Shown here: positions 1-7,798 of the stretch, piece by piece | Numbering within the stretch: the stretch's first letter is position 1 | How the letters are laid out: each line of letters opens with the position of its first letter | NCBI RefSeq assembly: GCF_000721935.1 | Contig: NZ_KL585394.1 | Location: 50,033 to 60,732 of the forward strand | Length of the DNA: 10,700 nt | Source of the DNA: Streptomyces sp. NRRL WC-3549 | GTDB lineage: Bacteria; Actinomycetota; Actinomycetes; Streptomycetales; Streptomycetaceae | Direction of reading: 5' to 3' | Notes under the pieces: generated by a model | Database searches by the model: none | Seen by the model: only the letters and a program-made list of their open reading frames with translations | What the model was told of the DNA's origin: nothing | Translations under genes and position numbers: made by a program

Positions 1-360
1 GGTGATGTCCTGGCCCTTGTAGAAGACCTCACCGGCGGTGGCCCGCTCCAGGGTCATCAGCAGCTTGGCGACCGTGGACTTGCCGCAGCCGGACTCCCCG
101 ACGATGCCGAGCGTCTCACCCGCGTACAGGTCGAACGAGATGCCGTCGACCGCCTTGACCGCGCCGACCTGCTTCTTGAACAGGATGCCCTGGGTCAGCG
201 GGAAGTGCTTGACCAGGTTGCGCACCTGCAGGATCGGCTCGCCCTGGGACACCGGGGCGTCGATGGCGGCGACCGCCTCCGTCTCGGTGGCCGCGTTGAC
301 CGTGCCGACCTCGGTGACGTTCGGGGTGGCGTCCACGGGCTTCTTGTCGAGCTCAGCCAT
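1..360 (-). CDS. Opp/Dpp-type peptide ABC transporter, second ATP-binding subunit (OppF/DppF-like), 5' part only
   Basis: This is the second nucleotide-binding subunit of the peptide importer and would pair with the upstream D-type ATPase to power uptake at the inner face of the membrane. Only the first 120 codons are present; the gene continues past the left edge, so its signature motif, Walker B and C-terminal region cannot be seen. An N-terminal extension of about 40 residues, rich in Ala, Glu and Thr, precedes the ABC domain. That domain opens with an ILQVRNLVKHFPL stretch near residue 43 and has Walker A GESGCGKST at residues 88-96. The F-type insertion typical of this family (TQGILFKKQVGAVKAVDG) is visible around residues 56-73. 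The ATG overlaps the stop of the preceding ATPase gene by 8 bases, a sign of translational coupling, and an AAGGAGA lies 7 bases upstream. Family assignment is firm; peptide length preference cannot be read from sequence. Confidence 0.95.
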   Translation of the reverse strand, partial: MAELDKKPVDATPNVTEVGTVNAATETEAVAAIDAPVSQGEPILQVRNLVKHFPLTQGILFKKQVGAVKAVDGISFDLYAGETLGIVGESGCGKSTVAKLLMTLERATAGEVFYKGQDIT

Positions 361-1411
361 GGAGCGTCTCCTTCCAGAAGTGGCAGGCGCTGCCGCGGCC
401 GGCCAGTTCGGTACCGTCCTGCTCGGTGACCGGGAGCAGGGCCGGGATGTCCGTGCGGCAGACGTCCTGCGCCCTCGCGCAACGCGGGTTGAAGGCACAG
501 CCGGACGGCACGTGCAGCAGGTTGGGCGGCAGCCCCTTGATCGCGTAGAGCTCCTGCCCCTTCTGGTCCAGGCGCGGGATCGACTCCAGCAGGCCCTTGG
601 TGTAGGGGTGCGCCGGGCGCTTGTAGATGTCGTGGACCGGGGCGGTCTCGACGATCCGGCCCGCGTACATCACGGCGATCTTGTCCGCGACGTCGGCGAC
701 GACACCGAGGTCGTGCGTGATCAGGATCAGGCCCATGTTGAAGTCGCGCTGGAGCTCCGCGAGCAGGTCCATGACCTGCGCCTGGACGGTCACGTCGAGG
801 GCCGTGGTGGGCTCGTCCGCGATGATCAGGTCCGGCTCCAGGGCCAGCGCCATGGCGATCATGATGCGCTGGCGCATACCGCCGGAGAACTGGTGCGGGT
901 AGTCCGAGACGCGTGAGGCGGCGGCCGGGATCTTCACCCGGTCCATCAGCTCGATGGACTTGGCCTTGGCCTCCTTCTTGGACATGCCCCTGTGGACCCG
1001 GAACATCTCGCCGAGCTGGTAGCCGACGCTGAGGACCGGGTTCAGGGAGGAGAGCGCGTCCTGGAAGATCATCGCGATCTTCTGGCCACGGATCTTCCGG
1101 CGCTCCTCGGCGGACATCTTGAGCATGTCCTGGCCGCGGAAGAGGATCTCCCCCTTGGGGATGCTGCCGGGGGGCATGTCCAGGATGCCCATGATCGCCT
1201 GCGCGGTCACGGACTTGCCGGAGCCGGACTCGCCGAGCACGGCGAGCGTCTCGCCCGCGCTGACGCTGTAGTTGACGCCGTTGACGGCCTTGGCGACGCC
1301 GTCCCGGGTGTGGAACTCCACGTGCAGGTCACGGACTTCGAGCAGCGGGCCGCTCGTGTCGTCGGTGCCCCGCGGTGCGGGGACATCCGCGGTCTTGTCG
1401 ATGATGGTCAT
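353..1411 (-). CDS. Opp/Dpp-type peptide ABC transporter, first ATP-binding subunit (OppD/DppD-like)
   Basis: This 352-residue ATPase of the peptide importer carries all ABC motifs in order: Walker A GESGSGKS at 60-67, Q-loop Gln117, signature SGGMR at 176-180, Walker B ending in Asp199-Glu200, D-loop ALD at 204-206 and switch His233. After it comes the oligopeptide-transporter C-terminal extension (HPYTKGLLESIPRL, then GLPPNLLHVPSGC). Four cysteines at about 305, 311, 318 and 343 are spaced C-x5-C-x6-C-x24-C, the pattern associated with a [4Fe-4S] cluster in OppD/DppD-type subunits. I chose the ATG at 1411 because GGGAGG lies 5 bases upstream and the protein then has the usual family length. 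The open frame runs further upstream to about 2272, but only antiparallel to nothing: it is a different frame of permease C. The gene starts 11 bases after the permease C stop. Confidence 0.96.
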   Translation of the reverse strand: MTIIDKTADVPAPRGTDDTSGPLLEVRDLHVEFHTRDGVAKAVNGVNYSVSAGETLAVLGESGSGKSVTAQAIMGILDMPPGSIPKGEILFRGQDMLKMSAEERRKIRGQKIAMIFQDALSSLNPVLSVGYQLGEMFRVHRGMSKKEAKAKSIELMDRVKIPAAASRVSDYPHQFSGGMRQRIMIAMALALEPDLIIADEPTTALDVTVQAQVMDLLAELQRDFNMGLILITHDLGVVADVADKIAVMYAGRIVETAPVHDIYKRPAHPYTKGLLESIPRLDQKGQELYAIKGLPPNLLHVPSGCAFNPRCARAQDVCRTDIPALLPVTEQDGTELAGRGSACHFWKETLHG

Positions 1412-1422
1412 GTACGCCTCCC

Positions 1423-2367
1423 TCAGCGCAGCTTGGGGTCGAGGGCGTTGCGTACCGCATCGCCGAGCATGATGAACGCCAGAACGGTGATCGACACCAT
1501 GACCGACGGGATGATCAGCACGAACGGGGCGTTGCGCAGCTGCTCCTGACCGGAGGAGATGTCGACACCCCACGACACGGTCGGCTCCGCGAGACCGATG
1601 CCCAGGAAGGACAGCGAGGCCTCGGCCGAGATGTAACCGCCGAGCGCGATGGTGGCGACCACGATCACCGGGGCCATCGCGTTGGGCAGGATGTGGCGGA
1701 GCAGGATGCGGCTGGTCGAGGCGCCGAGCGCCTTGGCCGCCATCACGTAGTCCGCCTGCTTGATCGTCAGCACCGAGCCGCGTGCGACACGGGCGATCTG
1801 GGTCCAGCCGAGGAAGGCCAGGGCCAGGATGACGACCCAGACGTGACGCTCCTCGAACGACGTCAGGATGACCATGGCGCCGAGGATGAAGGGGACACCG
1901 AAGAAGATGTCGGTGACACGGGACAGGATCGTGTCGATCCAGCCGCCGAAGTAGCCGGCCAGCATGCCGACCACCGCACCGAGGACGGTGACGAGGCCGG
2001 TGACGATCACGGCGACCATGATCGAGGCGCGGGCGCCGTAGACGACACGCGCGTAGATCGAGCGGCCCTGGACGTCGTAACCGAACCAGTCCTCCTGGAA
2101 GACGTTCCCCCACTTGGGCTTCTGGAGGTAGTGGTTGGCCAGGTCCGCGTAGCGCGGGTCCGCACCGGTGAACAGGCCGGGGAAGACCGCCATCACCAGC
2201 AGGAGGAAGATCAGGACGGCCGAGACGACGAACAGCGGGCTGCGCCGCAGGTCGTGCCAGGCGTCCGACCACAGGCTGCGGGGCTTGCCGACCTTCGGGG
2301 TGGCGGAGACCGGCTCCGGCGCCTTCGCGGTGTCGGTCGCGGTGGTTTCCTTCAGCGTCTCAGGCAT
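1423..2367 (-). CDS. Opp/Dpp-type peptide ABC transporter, permease subunit (OppC/DppC-like)
   Basis: This 314-residue integral membrane protein is the C-type half of the translocation channel. A cytoplasmic, Thr/Ala/Pro-rich N-terminus of about 40 residues is followed by the first membrane span (LFVVSAVLIFLLLVMAVFPGLF). A periplasm-side loop with the WFGYDVQGRSIYARVVYGAR motif, a hallmark of OppC/DppC, comes next, and then the remaining spans. The coupling helix that contacts the ATPases (EAA loop) is YVMAAKALGASTSRILLRHI, starting near residue 207 and followed by LPNAMAP. The ATG overlaps the stop of permease B by 8 bases, and GAGGA lies 6 bases upstream. Length and motif order match the family and nothing looks damaged. 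Confidence 0.96.
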   Translation of the reverse strand: MPETLKETTATDTAKAPEPVSATPKVGKPRSLWSDAWHDLRRSPLFVVSAVLIFLLLVMAVFPGLFTGADPRYADLANHYLQKPKWGNVFQEDWFGYDVQGRSIYARVVYGARASIMVAVIVTGLVTVLGAVVGMLAGYFGGWIDTILSRVTDIFFGVPFILGAMVILTSFEERHVWVVILALAFLGWTQIARVARGSVLTIKQADYVMAAKALGASTSRILLRHILPNAMAPVIVVATIALGGYISAEASLSFLGIGLAEPTVSWGVDISSGQEQLRNAPFVLIIPSVMVSITVLAFIMLGDAVRNALDPKLR

Positions 2368-3289
2368 AACGGATCCTCGGGTCCAGGACCGCGTAGAGCA
2401 GGTCGACGAGCAGGCTGGTGGCGAGATAGACGATGACGATCAGCGTCACGATGCCGACCACCGTGGCCCCCTCGCGGTGCTTGAGCGCATCGAAGACGGT
2501 CCAGCCGACACCCTTGACGTTGAAGATTCCCTCGGTGATGACCGCGCCACCGAGCAGGGCGCCCAGGTCGGTACCGAGGAAGGTGACCACGGGGATCATC
2601 GAGTTGCGCATCAGGTGGATCCCGACGACGCGGCGCCGCGGCAGCCCCTTGGCCACGGCGGTACGCACGTAGTCCGAGCGCAGGTTCTCCGCGATCGAGG
2701 TACGGGTGAGCCGCGCGACGTACGCCAGCGAGAGCGACCCGAGGACGACCGCGGGCAGGAACAGTTCGCTCCAGTTGGCCTCCGCGCTCACGTTGGGATC
2801 GACCCAGCCGAGCTGGAAGGCGAAGAAGTACTGGCCGAGGAAGCCGAGCACGAAGGACGGGACCGAGATGAGCAGGAGCGTCAGCAGGAGCAGTCCGCGG
2901 TCGCGGAAGGTGTCCGCCTTGAGACCGGCGAACACACCCATGGAGATACCGACGAGGACGGTGAAGACGAAGGCAAACAGCGCCAGTCGGACCGTGATCG
3001 GGAACGCTTCCGAGATGATGTCGGCGACCGGTCGCCCACTGGCGATCTGGGTGCCGAAGTCTCCCTGGAAGAGACCGGAGAGGTAGTTCCAGTACTGATG
3101 CCAGAGCGGCAGGTCCAGGCCCAGCTTTTCCTTCATGGCCTGGATCTGTGCCGGGTCTACGGTCTGTTCACCCGCGAGCGCGCGCACGGGATCGCCGGGC
3201 AGCGCGTACATCATGGCGAAGACCAGCAAGGTTGATCCGAGGAAGACCGGGATCATCTGGAGCAGTCGCCGTGCGACATAACGCCCCAT
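2360..3289 (-). CDS. Opp/Dpp-type peptide ABC transporter, permease subunit (OppB/DppB-like)
   Basis: This 309-residue integral membrane protein is the B-type half of the channel. It begins MGRYVARRLLQMIPVFLGST, the typical start of this family with the first span straight after, and then shows the family's conserved MYALPGDPV segment. The EAA coupling loop reads RTAVAKGLPRRRVVGIHLMR near residues 207-226 and is followed by NSMIPVVTFLGTDLGALLGG. The C-terminus ends YAVLDPRIRYA, again typical. GGAGG lies 5 bases before the ATG. It is separated from the upstream receptor gene by 120 bases containing a stable hairpin, so it may be transcribed at a lower level than the receptor. Its stop overlaps the start of permease C. 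Confidence 0.96.
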   Translation of the reverse strand: MGRYVARRLLQMIPVFLGSTLLVFAMMYALPGDPVRALAGEQTVDPAQIQAMKEKLGLDLPLWHQYWNYLSGLFQGDFGTQIASGRPVADIISEAFPITVRLALFAFVFTVLVGISMGVFAGLKADTFRDRGLLLLTLLLISVPSFVLGFLGQYFFAFQLGWVDPNVSAEANWSELFLPAVVLGSLSLAYVARLTRTSIAENLRSDYVRTAVAKGLPRRRVVGIHLMRNSMIPVVTFLGTDLGALLGGAVITEGIFNVKGVGWTVFDALKHREGATVVGIVTLIVIVYLATSLLVDLLYAVLDPRIRYA

Positions 3290-3299
3290 GTTTGCCTCC
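3290..3299 (-). promoter_or_regulatory. Ribosome binding site of permease B gene
   Basis: GGAGG reads on the minus strand from 3299 to 3295, five bases before the ATG at 3289. It lies downstream of the intra-operon hairpin, so ribosomes load independently on the permease part of the message. Confidence 0.75.
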
Positions 3300-3320
3300 G
3301 AAAGGGATAAAGCAGCCCGA

Positions 3321-3352
3321 GGGGCCGCTCTCCGGATGCGGAGAGCGGCCCC
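3321..3352 (-). terminator. Intra-operon hairpin between receptor and permease genes (attenuator or mRNA stabiliser)
   Basis: Arms 3321-3334 and 3339-3352 form a perfect 14-bp, GC-rich stem with a four-base loop (3335-3338). It lies 57 bases past the receptor stop and 31 bases before the permease B start. There is no clean U-tract after it on the minus strand, only scattered T runs. In this position such hairpins commonly act as partial terminators or protect the 3' end of the receptor message, giving excess receptor. That role is inference; the structure itself is seen directly. Confidence 0.8.
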
Positions 3353-3409
3353 CCGGGACCTACTGCCTGCGTGGGCGGCTGATGGCCGAGTGGGGGCCCT
3401 CAGGCGTGG

Positions 3410-5035
3410 TTACTTCACGGTCACGTCGGTCATGACGTAGTCACCGCGGTAGTCGATCGCGACGTTCTCGACGGACTTGCCGTACCCACCGTTGATCTTG
3501 TAGTTCCACAGCGGGATCGCCGGCATCTTGTCGAGGAGGAGCTTCTCCGCCTCCTGGTACGTCTTGATGGAGTCGTCCAGGGAGTCGGCGTTGTCGCCCT
3601 TCTTGAAGGCCGCGTCGACCTCCTTGTCGGAGAACCGGCCGTTGTTCGCCTCGGCGGTGGTGCCGTACAGCTCCCGCATGAAGTTGACGTTCAGCGGGTA
3701 GTCGGCGACCCAGCCACCACGGTACATGGCCTTGACTTCGTCGTTGTCACGCGCTTCCAGGTCGGTCTGGAAGTCCGGCTTGGCGTCCGGGATGCAGTCG
3801 ACACCCGTCGAGTTGCGGATGGACTCGCAGACCGCGGTCACCCACTCCTTGTGGCCGCCGTCGGCGTTGTACTGGATCCAGACCTTGTTGCCCGGGACGC
3901 CGCCGCCTTCCTTCACGAGCTTCTTGGCCTTGGCCGGGTCGAACGTGAACACGTCGGTGTCCAGGTCCTGGTTGCCGGCGACGCCCGGAGGCGTGAAGCT
4001 CGTGGCCGGCTCGCGGGTGCCGTTGAGCACCGTCTTGGTGATCGTGTTGCGGTCGATGCCCATCGACAGGCCCTGGATGACCTTGGGGTCGATGTCCTTG
4101 AAGGCCTTGGAGTAGAAGACCGGGGTGAGCGACTGGACGGCCGCGTACGGCTCGTCGATCACGCGGTCGCCGAGGTCCTGCTTGTACTTCGGCAGGTCCT
4201 TCGGGCCGACCTGGCGGATCATGTCCAGGTTGCCGGAGAGCAGGTCCTGGTACGCCGCCTCGACGGTGGCGTAGTTCTTGAACAGGATGCCCTTGTTCTT
4301 GGCCTTGTTCGGACCCTGGTAGTCCGCGTTGGCCTTGACCTGGATGAGCTTCTTGTGGTCCCACTTCTCGAAGACGTAGGGACCGTTGCCGACCGGCGCC
4401 TGGCCGAACGCCTTGGTGTCCTTGTAGAACACCTCGGGCAGCGGGGCGAAGGTGTAGTAGCCGAGCTTGTACTCGAAGTACGGGACCGGCTTCTCGAGCT
4501 CGACCGTGAAGGTGGTGTCGTCCACGGCCTTCAGGCCGGACATCTCCGTGCCCTTGGGGTCGCCCTTGGCGGGGTGGACGTCCTCGTAGCCCTTGATGTC
4601 CTCGAACCAGAAGGCGTTCTGCTGGCCGTTCTTGATGTTGGCGTACCAGTTCCACGCCTTGATGTACGACTCGGCGGTGACCGGGGTGCCGTCGTGGAAC
4701 TTCCAGCCCGGCTTGAGCTTGACCGTCCACGTCTTGGAGTCGTCCGACTTCACGGACTCCGCGTTCGTGTAGACGATGTTGCCCTCGGCGTCGAACTCCA
4801 GGAGCTGGGTGAACAGCGCCTGGATGACGTAGCTGCCGAGCTGCTCGTTGGTGTCGGCCGGGATCAGGGGCTTCTGCGGCTCGCCGACGTCGACCGAGAC
4901 GTAGCCGGCGGGCTTGCCCTTCTCCTTCGAAGCGGACTTGCCGCTGTCGTCACTGTCGCCGCCACCACAGGCGGTCGCGGCCAGGGCGATGATTGCCGCT
5001 CCCGCGACCCACTTGGCGCTCTTGGCACCGCGCAT
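3410..5035 (-). CDS. Peptide-binding lipoprotein of the Opp/Dpp-type importer (family 5 extracellular solute-binding protein)
   Basis: This 541-residue receptor captures peptides outside the membrane and delivers them to the permeases encoded next to it. The N-terminus is a lipoprotein signal: basic MRGAKSAK, a hydrophobic stretch, then LAATAC with the lipidated Cys at residue 23, followed by a Gly/Ser/Asp linker. The family-5 fold is recognisable from the PLIPADTNEQLG region, a WKFHDGTPVTAESYIKAW segment, and a late GGWVADYPLNVNFM motif with Trp442 and Asp445-Tyr446-Pro447, typical of Dpp/Opp receptors. Cys403 and Cys414 could form a disulfide. I start it at 5035 because AGGAGG lies 6 bases upstream. 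In-frame ATGs at 5050 and 5098 lack a good site and would put extra residues before the signal peptide. It is first in the operon. Family is certain; the ligand is unknown. Confidence 0.96.
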   Translation of the reverse strand: MRGAKSAKWVAGAAIIALAATACGGGDSDDSGKSASKEKGKPAGYVSVDVGEPQKPLIPADTNEQLGSYVIQALFTQLLEFDAEGNIVYTNAESVKSDDSKTWTVKLKPGWKFHDGTPVTAESYIKAWNWYANIKNGQQNAFWFEDIKGYEDVHPAKGDPKGTEMSGLKAVDDTTFTVELEKPVPYFEYKLGYYTFAPLPEVFYKDTKAFGQAPVGNGPYVFEKWDHKKLIQVKANADYQGPNKAKNKGILFKNYATVEAAYQDLLSGNLDMIRQVGPKDLPKYKQDLGDRVIDEPYAAVQSLTPVFYSKAFKDIDPKVIQGLSMGIDRNTITKTVLNGTREPATSFTPPGVAGNQDLDTDVFTFDPAKAKKLVKEGGGVPGNKVWIQYNADGGHKEWVTAVCESIRNSTGVDCIPDAKPDFQTDLEARDNDEVKAMYRGGWVADYPLNVNFMRELYGTTAEANNGRFSDKEVDAAFKKGDNADSLDDSIKTYQEAEKLLLDKMPAIPLWNYKINGGYGKSVENVAIDYRGDYVMTDVTVK

Positions 5036-5047
5036 GGGTTTCCTCCT
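5036..5047 (-). promoter_or_regulatory. Ribosome binding site that fixes the receptor lipoprotein start
   Basis: AGGAGG reads on the minus strand from 5047 to 5042, six bases before the ATG at 5035. It favours this start over in-frame ATGs at 5050 and 5098, and the resulting protein begins with a normal lipoprotein signal peptide. Confidence 0.8.
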
Positions 5048-5165
5048 CATGAGTCCACTTTTGACTACAAGAGGGGCACTGGAGAGATCAACCGACACCC
5101 CTGACGGCGATCGTTTCAGTGCCCCGAGTGTGCTCGTGAGTCGGCACTCCCCACAGTGCGCTGAC

Positions 5166-5186
5166 CCATTGACCCGAGCTCAATGG
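5166..5186. promoter_or_regulatory. Operator-like 21-bp dyad upstream of the peptide transporter operon
   Basis: CCATTGA (5166-5172) and TCAATGG (5180-5186) are perfect 7-bp inverted half-sites separated by 7 bases. The dyad lies about 130 bases upstream of the receptor start and directly downstream of a TTAATA that could be a -10 element, so a bound repressor could block transcription starting there. Dyads of this size fit a dimeric helix-turn-helix regulator, but I do not recognise the family from the half-site. Confidence 0.45.
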
Positions 5187-5521
5187 AGCCAACTATTAAG
5201 GAACACCGGGCTGTAAACCACACTTAAAGGGTCTCGGTTTGACAACATCAGAAACCTCGCCCAGCCCGAAATCCGGACAAAGCGATCCCAGACAGACACC
5301 CCCGAAACGGACCGTTAACACATGTTCCGGAGAGCAACGGTCGAATAACGAACACCTCGCCCGCTAAATCCGGTTGACCTCGATCTCTTCGGCGTGGCCT
5401 CGCGGGACCGCCCGCCCGGCCCGGGTCCGGTCACTCGGCGGCGCGGCCTGCCCGGCCGTCCGGCCCGGACCGGCGGGGGGCGGGGGCCGCACCGGCGGGC
5501 CGGTGTACGACCTTCACGAGA

Positions 5522-5564
5522 ACTCCCCGCCCGGAAGAGGAGGTGCCTCTTCCGAACGGGGAGT
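5522..5564 (-). terminator. Two-tier hairpin terminator downstream of typA
   Basis: The outer stem pairs 5522-5529 with 5557-5564 (8 bp, ACTCCCCG with CGGGGAGT). The inner stem pairs 5532-5540 with 5546-5554 (9 bp, CGGAAGAGG with CCTCTTCCG), around a five-base loop and a 2x2 internal loop. It begins 34 bases past the typA stop. No U-tract follows, as is common for Streptomyces terminators. It should separate typA from the transporter operon. Confidence 0.85.
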
Positions 5565-5598
5565 CGTCCCTCGGTGCCGGACCGGTCCGGCGCCGGGA

Positions 5599-7473
<1,875 letters not shown>

Positions 7474-7798
7474 GGGTGGCTTGCGCTTCTCTCGATCGGG
7501 GATCAGGCGTCTCAGTCGGTCTGGAGTCCTCGTACGCCCGCCGGGCGGACACGCCACGGCTGGTCCAATGGTACGGGCTTGACGCGTCCGGAGCGTCCCG
7601 GCCCGGTCGGCGAGGCCGTTCGCCGGGCGTTGTCCACCCTGTGTTCAGCCGTCGTACGGCGGGGGGCGGGGCCGGACGGCGAGGGGGTGCGGGGGAAGCG
7701 GGGAGCCCGGGTCCAGGCAGATGCCACCTTGCCCGCCGGCGGTGCCGACGGGCAAGGGAATTGAGCTGGTTCTGAGCTTGGATCAGGCGGGTGACCTG
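7474..7798. other. Non-coding gap between the long peptide-binding lipoprotein gene and typA
   Basis: I see no gene in this gap. It holds the hairpin that follows the lipoprotein gene (7727-7757), a GC-rich tract at about 7600-7720, and presumably the typA promoter. On the minus strand TACCAT (7573-7568) could serve as a -10 element about 95 bases before the typA ATG, but only a poor -35 lies at the right distance, so this remains a guess. Confidence 0.5.
7727..7757 (-). terminator. Hairpin terminator downstream of the long peptide-binding lipoprotein gene
   Basis: A 9-bp stem (7727-7735 with 7749-7757, CCTTGCCCG with CGGGCAAGG) is extended past one mismatch by a 4-bp inner stem (7737-7740 with 7744-7747) and closed by a three-base loop. 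It begins 41 bases past the stop codon at 7799-7801. There is no U-tract, which is normal for GC-rich actinomycete terminators. Confidence 0.75.

Larger units (their letters stand above)
5036..5598. other. Non-coding stretch between typA and the peptide transporter operon
   Basis: No credible gene is seen here; the open frames that cross it are shadows of the flanking genes. From right to left it holds the typA hairpin (5522-5564) and a very GC-rich tract at about 5400-5510 with further short dyads (ACCGGC/GCCGGT arms at 5491-5504; GTCCG/CGGAC arms at 5458-5470). A less GC-rich block at about 5090-5380 then looks like the promoter region and leader of the operon. On the minus strand TTAATA (5199-5194) is a possible -10 element lying immediately before a 21-bp dyad, but no convincing -35 accompanies it, so I do not call a promoter. 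The leader from there to the ATG would be about 150 bases. Confidence 0.6.

Noticed and set aside
1412..2272. Extension of the D-type ATPase frame upstream to 2272, which would give a 639-residue protein
   Set aside because: The extra part overlaps permease C in another frame and reads as Arg/Pro/His-rich nonsense. The ATG at 1411 has a strong ribosome binding site and gives the family length.
5239..5244. TTGACA on the plus strand, a perfect -35 hexamer
   Set aside because: No -10 element lies 16-19 bases downstream and no plus-strand gene follows for it to serve.
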